The notes under the pieces are model-generated. The model was not told the DNA's origin. It saw only the letters and a list, made by a program, of their open reading frames with translations, and made no database searches. This document shows, in pieces, positions 1-8,692 of a stretch of DNA of 64,000 nt (position 1 is its first letter; every line of letters starts with the position of its first letter). The position numbers and the translations under genes are program-made. The stretch is from Fodinicurvata halophila (lineage in GTDB: Bacteria > Pseudomonadota > Alphaproteobacteria > Kiloniellales > DSM-21159), in contig NZ_JBHSCW010000006.1 of the NCBI RefSeq assembly GCF_042651425.1, positions 62,001 to 126,000 on the forward strand. Direction: 5' to 3'.

Positions 1-403
1 TATCCAAGTAAGCCGGATCAACTGCCAAGGCCGCTAGATGGTGCGGCTCTATATTCAGCGCTGATAGGCTGGCTGCAATCTCCGGAGTGAGCCAGGCAAC
101 ACCTTTTGCGTCCCGGCTCGTTAAGGCATTGAGAAAGTCTTCGGCTAATTTTGTTGTGTTCCTGCACGTTGCAGGGGTTTCGCTAATTGGCATCGCACTG
201 ATCTCCATGTTGTCTGGAGATCAAGATTGCGTTGTACTGATTTTTTCAAAGGCCAGAGATAATATCTGGATATTATATTCACTTAAGGTAGAGCTGTTAT
301 CCTAAAGGTTCTTATCCCTGACTCTCCGGGGATTGAACGAACCCGCTATCGTGGGAGTTTAGATGTCATACGCCGGAGAGTTTCCTGGCTGAGATGATGG
401 CGG
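1..403. other. No gene recognised; short inverted repeat
   Basis: No convincing coding region is seen here. A 9-bp inverted repeat (ACTCTCCGG and CCGGAGAGT) lies at about 320-384, just before the transposase relic, and might be a remnant of an insertion sequence end. This reading is weak because no matching far end was found. Confidence 0.35.
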
Positions 404-985
404 GTGTCGCCCCCATCACCAGACAGGAGCTACGTGGAGAGCTTGGTGTGCCTGCTGCCGGTTCAGCATGTGGCCCAGTTGCTTGCGCTGCATTGGCATA
501 CCATCAAGACCATCGATCACAGGCGCTTGCAGCACGAGGTCTGCGCCCCGGAGCACAGCTGCCTGCGGCGCCTGATCATGGACGAGAGCGCTCTGTTCAA
601 GGGGCACCGCTATGCAACAGTGGTCATCGATGCCGACAGCCAGCAGGTGCTCTGCGTGGGCGAGGGCCGCAGCCGGGAAGCAGTGCGCCCCTTCTTCGAC
701 TGGCTGGGGCCTGAAGCCTGCGCCAGCATTGAGGCCGTGGCGATCGACATGAAGACGGCCCTGGACAAGGAAACCCGGACGCACTGCCCCAAGGCGCGCA
801 TTGTCTACAATCTCTTTCATGTCGTCGCCAAGTTCGGACGTGAGGTCATCGACCATGTTCGTGTCGACAAAGCCAACCAGCTGCGCCACGACAAACCCGC
901 GCGTTAGGTCATCAAACGCATGGCCTATGGATACCGCGACACAGATTACTTCTTCTTCAAGATCAAGGCCGCTTCCCTGCTAATA
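404..985 (+). pseudogene. ISL3-family transposase relic with internal deletion
   Basis: The first 167 codons read as the central part of an ISL3-type transposase. They include the phrases MDESALFKGHRYATVVID, VGEGRSREAVRPFF and NLFHVVAKFGREVIDHVRVD, all characteristic of this DDE family as I know it. A stop at 905-907 follows the DKPAR phrase, and the next bases read VIKRMAYGYRDTDYFFFKIKAA, which is the extreme C-terminus of the same family. Roughly 110 residues between these two pieces are missing, and the N-terminal zinc-finger/HTH part is absent. The gene is therefore internally deleted and cannot work. It lies upstream of the recombinase element, and a second C-terminal relic of the same family lies beyond that element at about 8.7 kb. 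Confidence 0.8.
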
Positions 986-1002
986 CGCGATAAACCTAAA
1001 TT

Positions 1003-2862
1003 TTATACCGACTCATTCCTTCCTGGCCGCCCCGAAGCAGAACTCGAGTTTCTCGAATAGTACCTGGAATCGATGCACCAGACCCCTCCCTTCTTTTCTG
1101 ATATTGTGTATATATCGGCCTTTACTTGATCGATACCTATTGTGTAGGTTCTTGAGGGAAGCTCTTGGAGCAAATGACCAGCTAGAGCTTCAGCGGATGC
1201 TTCCCTAAAAGTACTGTCGCTTTCAAACAACGCACTAAGAATCTTTGCTTCGGCAAGACGCCGTTCTTTAACTTCATGCTTGGTGGCGCGCTTACGGCGA
1301 GTTTGAACCGACCTGTGCTCTTTCGTATCAGTCGAAAAGAACCGGAGAAGCTTGGCCCTGACCCCATCATTCAGGAGCCAATAATCCGCATTAAATGAAC
1401 TTGGCTCATGGCTTGATGGGCATGCCGCCTTGAGCGACTCAGCAAGAAAGGGACGAGGCTCATCTGATCTTCCGTCATACCCCCATGCTCTGAGATGACC
1501 ACTCTCCAATAGAGAAAGAAGGTCTTGCTCCATCTGAAGCCAGATATTATCCCTCTCGTCTTCAAGTACCATCCATCTGTGACTGAAATCTTTAGCCCAG
1601 GTTTTTTCGATCCATGCGCCGCCGCCACTAATTACAGAACTGAAGGCGAGTGCGGTCATGTCTTCAGGCTCGGGCCGCAAGGTACTATTAAAATTCGGCT
1701 GCGCCCACGAAGGATATATAGGATCAATGGTGTCATCCCATAGAGGTCGAGCGTTCTTGTACTCAGTGCTCAACTTGAGAAACTCATCATCGATATTATC
1801 GAGCTTTTCCTGCGCTTCCGACGAGGAATAATCCCGGCAGACGCTCCACCAATTTAGACCCGACAATACCCCGACATTGTTGAATCGTATGGAGAAAACT
1901 CCTACTCGTTCCGTATCCTCCGGATTGGCAAGGTATACCGGTAAAAGGCGCAGGCTTCTCCAGGATTTTTCCATGTATCGTTCAAGGGAGTAAGAAAGGT
2001 CTGGGCTGTCACTATTCATTGCCCAATCTTCCAGTGCCGCAAGCAGGAGTTCATTCGGTAATGTGCTAACCGACCTTTCGGGTATGCCATCTCCCGGAAA
2101 CTGAATACTACCTTGAAGTTTAAGCAAATTTTGCTCGTCTAGCAGATACCGAAAATACTCCATGATGTGCCAGCGAATTTCATCTTGGCTTGTTGAACGT
2201 TGCCATTCGGTTTGCCACCATATCTCACTGTCGAACCAAAGCCGCAAAAGATCCGCGAAAGTGTGGCGCTTAGTAGGATGCACATCCGCATCTAGAAATC
2301 CCCATTCCGCTCCAGGGCAAACCCGCAGGTCCTCAGCACAAATACGACCAGATGGCATCAACAAGGTTGCATTATTTTCATCAACCAACAGCTCGTAATC
2401 TCTGTCCCAGAGAAAATCTGGTCGAATCTGCGTCATGGAGTCGGCACTGGAATGAAAGCGCCCAAACACGGTAAGTCTCGAGCTGTCACCAGTACCTGAT
2501 TGCACGTCCAGATTCTGAAGGAAATCCTCATAGATAGCCTGCTTGACCTGAACTCGCGCTTCTTCCGTGCTTGCCTGTTGCAATTCTCCCAGGCGTTTCC
2601 GAGACGCATAGAAGAAAGGTGCATCTGCCCAAGACACACCTTGGTAGGCTGCAAGCTCAATATCAGAATGCATCAATGTCATAAGTACCTTCACGTCTTC
2701 ACGATCCACGAGTGTCGACAATAGGTCTCGCTTCAGCGAGACAAGGAAGTGCCGCTTATATTGTGTCGCTTGCCGTGCTGCTGGTTGGGCAGGCCTTATG
2801 GATAGCAGTAGCGAGCACACGCAGGCTAACCAATCCCTAGAATAATTAGAAGATCTACCCAA
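1003..2862 (-). CDS. Unknown 619-residue protein
   Basis: A long open frame on the minus strand encodes a mostly soluble, Trp- and acid-rich protein that I do not recognise. The first 30 residues include a short hydrophobic run (WLACVCSLLLSI) that is more likely an over-extended start than a signal peptide. A start nearer residue 40-65 is possible, because several Met codons follow. The C-terminal ~130 residues are basic, then helical (phrases VQTRRKRATKHEVKERR and ILSALFESDSTFREASAEALAGHLL), which could be a winged-helix-like DNA-binding segment; that is inference. The gene is AT-richer in feel than its neighbours and points away from the recombinase genes. It sits between the transposase relic and the two small element genes, so it is probably cargo. 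Confidence 0.6.
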   Translation of the reverse strand: MGRSSNYSRDWLACVCSLLLSIRPAQPAARQATQYKRHFLVSLKRDLLSTLVDREDVKVLMTLMHSDIELAAYQGVSWADAPFFYASRKRLGELQQASTEEARVQVKQAIYEDFLQNLDVQSGTGDSSRLTVFGRFHSSADSMTQIRPDFLWDRDYELLVDENNATLLMPSGRICAEDLRVCPGAEWGFLDADVHPTKRHTFADLLRLWFDSEIWWQTEWQRSTSQDEIRWHIMEYFRYLLDEQNLLKLQGSIQFPGDGIPERSVSTLPNELLLAALEDWAMNSDSPDLSYSLERYMEKSWRSLRLLPVYLANPEDTERVGVFSIRFNNVGVLSGLNWWSVCRDYSSSEAQEKLDNIDDEFLKLSTEYKNARPLWDDTIDPIYPSWAQPNFNSTLRPEPEDMTALAFSSVISGGGAWIEKTWAKDFSHRWMVLEDERDNIWLQMEQDLLSLLESGHLRAWGYDGRSDEPRPFLAESLKAACPSSHEPSSFNADYWLLNDGVRAKLLRFFSTDTKEHRSVQTRRKRATKHEVKERRLAEAKILSALFESDSTFREASAEALAGHLLQELPSRTYTIGIDQVKADIYTISEKKGGVWCIDSRYYSRNSSSASGRPGRNESV

Positions 2863-3280
2863 TCATCACCACAGGAACTATGGTAACGATCTTCCTAGCC
2901 TGCGCCGAAAGCCGCACCAAGTTTGACGCTTGCGAAGATAATCATATTAAGATGAAGAGGCGATTCCCACGATGAAAGCGAATATCTTCGACTGAAGGTC
3001 CTCAGCCCGCCGTTCCCATAAGGGTTTACCGCGTCATATGCCCCCTTTCAGGATCGACCTCGCAATTCGTACCTGCCATGGATTCGCTTCGAGCCACCTG
3101 AGGATCAGCTCGCCCACCATTCAAACGCGGTGCTTGAGTGGCCGCTTGCAGATCCAGAAAGCTGGTGGACACCAGCCGCGGGTATACGGGTCCAGTTCGA
3201 GCGATCACCCGCGGCAACCTATGCACCCATAGGAAAAAAACCTCACAAGAACTGAAGTCTCATTCTACAGGAGGAACCAC
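2863..3280. other. Intergenic, no gene seen
   Basis: This gap separates the divergent unknown genes. Short frames exist but none has a good ribosome site or recognisable product. It probably holds promoters for both directions, since the flanking genes are transcribed away from each other. An AAAAAAA run lies near 3234. Confidence 0.4.
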
Positions 3281-3326
3281 GTCCGTCGGCCCGCGCATCT
3301 GGCGATGCATGCGCGGCCCGACGGAC
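3281..3326 (+). promoter_or_regulatory. Strong hairpin in leader of the 3386 gene
   Basis: Arms at 3281-3298 and 3309-3326 pair over 18 bp with a single mismatch (outer half GTCCGTCGG / CCGACGGAC), leaving a 10-nt loop. No T-run follows, so it does not look like a standard intrinsic terminator. It lies 60 bp before the start codon at 3386. It is the first of five long hairpins in this element and may be a regulatory RNA structure or protein-binding dyad. Confidence 0.6.
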
Positions 3327-3385
3327 AGTAAGGATCTCCAAGGGTTGCGGTGTGAAACATTCCACTCACCCAGGAGTATCCCGAT

Positions 3386-3940
3386 ATGCAAAGTCTATGT
3401 CCCCTAAATTCTTGTACCAGCGTTCCGCTCCAGTTGGCATATGCGACACCCGATTGGCTCCGAAACCACGAAGAGGACCGACCGCTTTTCGAACCCCCAA
3501 AGAACCTGGAAGCCTGGCTACAGGCCCTCGAGAATTATTTCCCTGATCGTCGCATCCGGGTCCAGGTGAGCGTGTATCCTGGGGATCCGGATTCTCCCAG
3601 CAATGGGATCCATCTGGATCGTCGCAAGCTGATCTGCTGCCTAAGGCAGGTCGCCGAAATACTCGGAACCCAGATCCCTGAACGCAAACGGGGCTTCTAC
3701 GACACGATCGCCCGATTGCACCGGGAAGGCAATTCCATTGAATGCCAAACCCGTATCGTGCCTCGAGTTCTAACCGGTCCTGGTGTTCGCCTCCTTAAAC
3801 GCCTTGATGTCACACAAGATCAGCACAGGGCCAGCGGCCTGCTCCACGATTTCTGGAGCCATGAGCTTCCCTGGCTCCGGAAAAGCGGCATCCAGGTGCT
3901 CGAGATACGCAGCAACCTGAACCACTTGCTCTGGCACTGA
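3386..3940 (+). CDS. Small element protein A, paralogue of the next gene
   Basis: The 184-residue product is not recognised. The start ATG has an AGGAG site 8 nt upstream. Its last ~40 residues contain the phrase GLLHDFWSHELPWLRKSGIQ followed by VLEIRSNLNH. The next gene has a closely similar phrase (GLFQEYWVGQHAWLLESGVK, then LSLIYNLGN), so the two proteins share a C-terminal module and probably arose by duplication. No membrane segment or signal peptide is present, so it should be cytoplasmic. It is transcribed in the same direction as the excisionase-like and recombinase genes, which suggests a helper or accessory role in the element. That role is inference. Confidence 0.6.
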   Translation: MQSLCPLNSCTSVPLQLAYATPDWLRNHEEDRPLFEPPKNLEAWLQALENYFPDRRIRVQVSVYPGDPDSPSNGIHLDRRKLICCLRQVAEILGTQIPERKRGFYDTIARLHREGNSIECQTRIVPRVLTGPGVRLLKRLDVTQDQHRASGLLHDFWSHELPWLRKSGIQVLEIRSNLNHLLWH

Positions 3941-4043
3941 ACTCTCCACGCCGCTTACCCCGAAATCTTAGGAACGACCCGGCGGCGAACCGGTGATTCG
4001 ACACGCGACCGGGTCTGCTCAACTTCCCAAAGGAATTCTGACG

Positions 4044-4700
4044 ATGATTGATCCCGACTTCATCCCCGCCCTCAATAGCATTGTGCCTTTCTCGTACACG
4101 ACCAACCTCACGCCGCGCACAGGAGTCCTATTCAAGGTCCCTGAAGAGGCAAGCCAGGACGATATCCAGCACCTTGCATCCCGGCTCGATGACATGCTCG
4201 ACCAGATCGCCTGGCATGTCGCGACCACACAATTCGAGTTGACGGCGTCACCGCCGGCAGGTGGGTCATCCAATGCTACCCTTGAGCCCACTAGCTTCGA
4301 CGAAACGCTCGAAAAAGCACTCGAGGTTTGTCTCATAAACGTGCCCCAGGAGTGGGTGCGCAGCGCAACCATGGAGGTCGAGCTCAGTGTTTCCGACAGG
4401 GAAAAGGCTGACCCGGTTTGCCTTGTGGAGACCAGGCTGTGCGGCCTGGACCGTCGCTGGAAGAAGCAGCACGCCCAGGAAAGAGTGGGAATCATAAACG
4501 GGCTCTTTCAGGAGTACTGGGTCGGCCAGCACGCATGGCTGCTGGAAAGCGGTGTAAAAAGGCTCTCGCTCATCTATAACCTGGGCAACGCCCGTGAGCG
4601 CTATCCCCACGTCGAGCGCGGCCTGATCTCGTGGGGACGGGAGGCCCACCGTGCCCAGAGGCTGGGGCAGCAGCAGGCCAAGGGGCAAACCCTGCACTGA
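4044..4700 (+). CDS. Small element protein B, paralogue of the previous gene
   Basis: The 218-residue product starts at ATG 4044, preceded by AAAGGA at 8 nt; an upstream in-frame start at 3993 lacks a ribosome site. The N-terminal half (MIDPDFIPALNSIVPFSYTT, then a helical stretch rich in Asp and Gln) has no counterpart I know. The C-terminal part carries the GLFQEYWVGQHAWLLESGVK module shared with the gene before it. A long GC hairpin directly follows the stop codon. Function is unknown. Position and shared direction tie it to the recombinase block. Confidence 0.65.
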   Translation: MIDPDFIPALNSIVPFSYTTNLTPRTGVLFKVPEEASQDDIQHLASRLDDMLDQIAWHVATTQFELTASPPAGGSSNATLEPTSFDETLEKALEVCLINVPQEWVRSATMEVELSVSDREKADPVCLVETRLCGLDRRWKKQHAQERVGIINGLFQEYWVGQHAWLLESGVKRLSLIYNLGNARERYPHVERGLISWGREAHRAQRLGQQQAKGQTLH

Positions 4701-4708
4701 GCCTTCGC

Positions 4709-4749
4709 CTCCCGGCCGCACCCGATCACTATGCGGGTGCGGCCGGGAG
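4709..4749 (+). terminator. 16-bp perfect hairpin after gene B
   Basis: Arms at 4709-4724 and 4734-4749 pair perfectly over 16 bp (CTCCCGGCCGCACCCG and its complement) around a 9-nt loop. The hairpin begins 9 nt after the stop codon, as expected for a terminator, but no T-run follows. It may stop transcription with Rho, stabilise the upstream message or isolate the recombinase genes from read-through. Confidence 0.6.
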
Positions 4750-4900
4750 ACTCCGGCATTTGGAGGTGACCCTATCGCGATGATCAGGCCTCCGCTCGGT
4801 CACTCGACCCAGTCCTCGCCCATGGTCCGACACCTTCTGCATTCTTGTAAATTTTTCTTGCGGAAAATCCGCGCCCACCTATTGGACGTTCGTTTTTTGT

Positions 4901-4931
4901 TCTATTCTTGGGACTCTTTCCCAAGAATAGA
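4901..4931 (+). promoter_or_regulatory. 13-bp perfect palindrome over the excisionase leader
   Basis: Arms TCTATTCTTGGGA (4901-4913) and TCCCAAGAATAGA (4919-4931) are exact complements around a 5-nt loop. The right arm ends at the GAGGA ribosome site of the gene starting at 4943. It could be an autoregulatory operator for the small HTH protein, or an RNA hairpin that limits its translation. The region upstream is AT-rich, as expected for a promoter. Confidence 0.6.
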
Positions 4932-4942
4932 GGATTCAACAC

Positions 4943-5182
4943 ATGCTTGCACCAACCAAGACCTGGTTCACGGTGTCCGAATGCGCCACCAACCTTGGCG
5001 TCTCCTCCACAACGATCCGGCGCGCCATCCGGCGCGGTGAACTGGGCGCCCACAAGGGGCAAAAGCTTGTTCGGATTTCCGTTCGCGACTGGCGCCTCTA
5101 CCTCGCCGAGCACTGGCCGGAAGTCTCCGAGGGAGCGTTGCTCAGGGCAAACGACACCCCTGACGCGCATGATCACCAATGA
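4943..5182 (+). CDS. Excisionase-like small HTH protein
   Basis: This 79-residue protein has the pattern of the helix-turn-helix 17 / MerR-like excisionase family. The phrase WFTVSECATNLGVSSTTIRRAIRRGEL is the HTH, followed by a short wing with LVRISVRDWRLYL. Such proteins bend DNA and set the direction of site-specific recombination, or repress their own promoter. The start has a GAGGA site at proper distance and lies directly after a perfect palindrome. The stop codon is followed by a 221-bp leader with two hairpins and then the recombinase genes. An in-frame ATG overlapping this stop (5179) could couple translation to the recombinase frame, but the ATG at 5404 has the better ribosome site. 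Confidence 0.75.
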   Translation: MLAPTKTWFTVSECATNLGVSSTTIRRAIRRGELGAHKGQKLVRISVRDWRLYLAEHWPEVSEGALLRANDTPDAHDHQ

Positions 5183-5210
5183 CCAACAATGACAACAGGA
5201 TAAAGGCCTT

Positions 5211-5265
5211 GGGTGAAAACGGGCACGAATCATTCGATCGGAATTCCTTGAGCCCGTTTTCACCC
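5211..5265 (+). repeat. 14-bp perfect inverted repeat in recombinase leader
   Basis: Arms GGGTGAAAACGGGC (5211-5224) and GCCCGTTTTCACCC (5252-5265) are exact complements separated by 27 bp. The arms are too far apart for a compact terminator, so a paired recombinase or Xis binding site, or a long RNA stem, is more likely. Confidence 0.55.
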
Positions 5266-5345
5266 CAGACGACGTGTGCTCACTCCTGCACAACACTGAA
5301 CACCAAACAGGGACCCCACCCTATCACCCCGAGCAACTCCGAGGC

Positions 5346-5385
5346 CGGACTGTCGGTCTCATCTTCGTTGCAGACCGACAGTCCG
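5346..5385 (+). repeat. 14-bp perfect inverted repeat before recombinase start
   Basis: Arms CGGACTGTCGGTCT (5346-5359) and AGACCGACAGTCCG (5372-5385) are exact complements around a 12-nt spacer. The repeat ends just before the GGAG ribosome site of the recombinase gene at 5404. It could act as an operator or translational control hairpin. Its presence argues that 5183-5403 is leader rather than coding sequence. Confidence 0.55.
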
Positions 5386-5403
5386 AACCACGGAGACAAG
5401 ACC

Positions 5404-7530
5404 ATGACACAACTGTCCCACTACCACGCGCGCAGCCTGATTTTCCCTTCAGCCTTTCCTTCTGCCGATTCCGCACGGCGCGCTCGCTGTGCGCTCAGGC
5501 GCATCTACGAAACCCTGGAGCAATCGCCGGAAACAATCGCAACGGAGGACATCGTAGCTCTCTACGAAGAGGCCGTTCCAATAGAGAAGCGACCGGCCAA
5601 ATGGCGTGATGATCTCATAGTCCTGCGCCACCTCGAGGCAACACCTGTTCCTCCGTCCGACATGGCCGAGCGCGTCTGGCTCGGCACAGCCCATCTGGGC
5701 GATGCGATAGCCGCAAGCGAGCTGCAGCCCTGGGGCAGCGAGGTCCAGAAAGTGGTCGGCGCAATCAAGCGCCTCGCCCGGCTCCAGGACAAGGCGCCGG
5801 AGCATATCCCCGCTGTGGAAACGACGATCCAGAATACTCTCACAGCTCACAGTGGTGCCGACTTCGGCATTTCGATCGCATCCTACCGGAACCTGCGATC
5901 ACGCATTCTGCGCGGCGTTCGACTCGTGGATCCCTCGCATCGAAGCCGCTTTTCTTTCCGCAGCCTTCAAGGTCCCTGGCGGCAGCTCACGGACAAGGCT
6001 CGTGCACAGGAATATCTGCGTGGGGACTTCGCCAAGCTCTGGGCCCTCATCACCTACTGCTGGCAGCACGACATCGCCCCTGACGCCGTGGACGACGAAG
6101 TGGTGTCCGACTGGCGGGCTCATCTTGAAACCCAGCTCACCGACACGGCATTCGAGACAGCACGTGCGGCCATCTACAGCTGGGAACGCATGCAGCGCGA
6201 AGTCGCCGGCTGGCCGAGCCAGACTCTGTCCCGGCTGTATCGAAGCCCTGAGGAGCGCCGCGGGCTTTTCTACAAGGACCTCCCGGAGGCGCTCCGTGAC
6301 ATCTGGGAAGCCTACGTGAACGCGCTTTCCAGGGAACTCGCGCCGGTGCGCGCCTCCGACTGCGTGCCCGACACGCTGGAGGACGACCCATTTGCGGACC
6401 TCGAGGACGGGTCTCCTGAGTGTGAGGTCGATCCGCTTCGCTATGCCAGTACGACCCTTCGGCGGCAGCGCAGCGCCTGGGTCCGTTGCGTCGCAGCCTA
6501 CCAGGAGCTCCATGGATCCGATCCGGATCGTCTGAGTGACGTAACCGAACGCGCGGTATTGAGTGAGGTGGTCCGCAACATCGAGGTCCAGAATGCATCC
6601 GGAGATCCGGCCCTGCACCAGAAATCCATTACCCGCAAGAATGCGCTCCAGGATGCGATAGACTGGGCCCAATATGACGGACGTGAACGCTCGCACATCC
6701 AGTACCTCGAGAAGATGCGTGATCGCGTGGACCCATCTTTTAAAGGGTTCGAGCGCAAGAGCAACGGGAAGACGGTTCGGAAATATGCGCATAAGGAAAT
6801 GGGCCGTCGTCATAGGGAACGCCTGCGCCAGTTCAACAATCCAGTGCACCTGGTGAACTGGTATCGTCTGCCTGACGAGCTGGTCGCCAAATCACGCAAG
6901 CGTTTGCATCGAACAGCAAACGATCCCCATGCCATAAACCTGGCTCTGATCGCGCTTGTACACCGGATCCTGCGCTGTGCTCCGATACGGGCCGCGAATG
7001 TGGCGGCTTTGACGGTCGCCGGCCCGAACCCACAGATCACGTTCCCCCGTTTTACACGGGGCAAAGGTTACCTCAATTTGGAAGCCTGGCAGGTCAAGAA
7101 CGACCGGGACCATACCGTCGAACTGGACGAACCGACCATGGCGCTTCTGCGTTGGTGGTTGGAGGAGCTCAGGCCCGGCCTGATGAAACGTGTCGGGGCT
7201 CACCCCGAGAACCCGCACCTGTTTCCCGCCGGCGGCATGGCCCATCGTACCAGCACGCACCTCAGCTGTCTTTTCACCAAAACGAACCGGTCGGAAGCAG
7301 ACTTCGTGCTCAACATCCACCTGTGTCGCCACCTCACAGCAAAGCTGATCCTGGACATCGATCCCAGCAAGATGAGCTTGGTACAGCATCTCCTGGGCCA
7401 CAGGAAATTATCGACCACGGAAGCCTACTACGCCGAGGTGAACGCCATCATCGCTCAGCGTGAGTGGCAACGCATTCTGACTCTTGCCATGAACCAGGCA
7501 ACGCTGATGATCAAAAGGAAGACCAAATGA
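5404..7530 (+). CDS. Large tyrosine recombinase (708 aa)
   Basis: The C-terminal ~200 residues form a tyrosine recombinase catalytic domain. The first Arg is in RCAPIRAANVAAL (about residue 528), the His-x-x-Arg pair in HLCRH (about 639), the Gly-His in HLLGHRKLSTT (about 665), and the nucleophile in EAYYAE (about 675). The enzyme would cut and rejoin DNA through a 3'-phosphotyrosine link. The N-terminal ~480 residues are much longer than in phage integrases and look like a helical core-binding or accessory region. I chose ATG 5404 because GGAG lies 8 nt upstream; the frame can be extended to 5179, overlapping the previous stop. Its stop overlaps the start of the second recombinase by 4 bp (ATGA), so the two are translated together and probably act as a pair, as in the Tn554 tnpA-tnpB arrangement. 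Confidence 0.85.
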   Translation: MTQLSHYHARSLIFPSAFPSADSARRARCALRRIYETLEQSPETIATEDIVALYEEAVPIEKRPAKWRDDLIVLRHLEATPVPPSDMAERVWLGTAHLGDAIAASELQPWGSEVQKVVGAIKRLARLQDKAPEHIPAVETTIQNTLTAHSGADFGISIASYRNLRSRILRGVRLVDPSHRSRFSFRSLQGPWRQLTDKARAQEYLRGDFAKLWALITYCWQHDIAPDAVDDEVVSDWRAHLETQLTDTAFETARAAIYSWERMQREVAGWPSQTLSRLYRSPEERRGLFYKDLPEALRDIWEAYVNALSRELAPVRASDCVPDTLEDDPFADLEDGSPECEVDPLRYASTTLRRQRSAWVRCVAAYQELHGSDPDRLSDVTERAVLSEVVRNIEVQNASGDPALHQKSITRKNALQDAIDWAQYDGRERSHIQYLEKMRDRVDPSFKGFERKSNGKTVRKYAHKEMGRRHRERLRQFNNPVHLVNWYRLPDELVAKSRKRLHRTANDPHAINLALIALVHRILRCAPIRAANVAALTVAGPNPQITFPRFTRGKGYLNLEAWQVKNDRDHTVELDEPTMALLRWWLEELRPGLMKRVGAHPENPHLFPAGGMAHRTSTHLSCLFTKTNRSEADFVLNIHLCRHLTAKLILDIDPSKMSLVQHLLGHRKLSTTEAYYAEVNAIIAQREWQRILTLAMNQATLMIKRKTK

Positions 7531-8618
7531 CAAACATGAAAACCTCTCCCGTCACCCGGGAGATCCTGGAGCGCGAAACCCGCACCTGGCCCGAGCCGCT
7601 CCGAACCACATGGATCGAGGCGCATGATCCGATCACCGGAGACTGCCAGTGGGTGCAGCAAACCAGGTACACCTGCGCACGCATGGTCACGCGCTACCTC
7701 GCGATACTCACTCCGGAAGAGAAAGCCGGACGAGACTGCCTGTTACAGCGTCACCAACTAAAGAAGTTCCTGATCGAGGCCGAGAAAACGGCCTCGATAC
7801 GGACCCTCTTCACGAATGTCCACAGTCTCAATATGGCCGCCGGCATCCTCTACCCGGAGCGGATGGCTGCGGGAGACCTACGGTGGTTGCAGGAAGCAGA
7901 GGCACGACTGCGCCGTCTCTCGGAGAAAGCCCCGAGACAGCGTTACAACAAGCTCGTTGCAATGGAGGATCTCGTCTATGTGGCAGAGACGGCATTGCTC
8001 GAGGCCCCGAACCTGACACCCTTCGAAGGGTTTCTGCGGTATCGTACTGGCCTGTTCATGCTGCTCGGGCTCGCCGCCCCCGAACGGTTGCGTGCCCTGA
8101 CCAGCCTGCGTCTGGAGCAGCTTGACCTCGAGGAGGGAACAATCCGGTTCGACCCGGCTCAGATCAAGATGAAGAGCGACCGCGACTGGGTTCTGCCCAA
8201 GGAAATCCTTGTCCATCTCGAGGAGTGGCTCGAAGTGTGGCGTCCGCAAAGGGCATATCCTGAAGAGGCTCAGGTATTCATCGGCAAACATGGGCGAGGC
8301 ATAGACGATGGTGGGCTTTCCCGCGCGATGGCCAAGATTACCAAGGACAAACTTGGCCGGCCTGCCACCCCACACCTAATTCGGCACACCGTGGCCACGT
8401 CCATGCTCTCCGCAGCACCGGAGCGACCCGCAATCGTGAGTCTCTTGCTCGGGCACCGCAGTCCCAAGACCCGGGATGCCTATACCCAGAAAGCAGACTC
8501 GATCAGAGCCGGACGCTTTGCGCAGGAGTGTTTCAATACAGCTGTGCAAGCCGCTGAGAGGGAAATCAGGCAGAACACCAAGTCGCGAACGGCAAATCTC
8601 GGGCATGCGAGATTATAG
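7527..8618 (+). CDS. Second tyrosine recombinase (363 aa)
   Basis: This gene starts at ATG 7527 inside the stop of the previous gene, with AAAAGGAAG just upstream. The product is of normal integrase length. Catalytic signatures are visible: Arg in ERLRALTSLRLEQ (about residue 188), HLIRH (about 283), LLLGHRSPKT (about 308) and Tyr in DAYTQK (about 318). The N-terminal half should be the SAM-like core-binding domain. It probably forms a functional pair with the larger recombinase. No third recombinase follows, so this is not a recombinase-in-trio element. The region after the stop holds only a transposase relic, so the right end of the element is probably within 8619-8770. Confidence 0.85.
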   Translation: MTNMKTSPVTREILERETRTWPEPLRTTWIEAHDPITGDCQWVQQTRYTCARMVTRYLAILTPEEKAGRDCLLQRHQLKKFLIEAEKTASIRTLFTNVHSLNMAAGILYPERMAAGDLRWLQEAEARLRRLSEKAPRQRYNKLVAMEDLVYVAETALLEAPNLTPFEGFLRYRTGLFMLLGLAAPERLRALTSLRLEQLDLEEGTIRFDPAQIKMKSDRDWVLPKEILVHLEEWLEVWRPQRAYPEEAQVFIGKHGRGIDDGGLSRAMAKITKDKLGRPATPHLIRHTVATSMLSAAPERPAIVSLLLGHRSPKTRDAYTQKADSIRAGRFAQECFNTAVQAAEREIRQNTKSRTANLGHARL

Positions 8619-8692
8619 TGCATATCCTGAAAGTTTTTAATTGGGGGCATTGTCCTCGGCGCGACGCAGCTCAACACTAAAGTCGTCCGAGC

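Noticed and set aside
4943..5182. Antitoxin of a toxin-antitoxin pair
   Set aside because: The HTH form matches excisionases and the next genes are recombinases; no small toxin gene is adjacent.
5179..5403. N-terminal extension of the large recombinase
   Set aside because: The stretch is low in conserved character, contains two perfect dyads and has a weaker ribosome site than ATG 5404.
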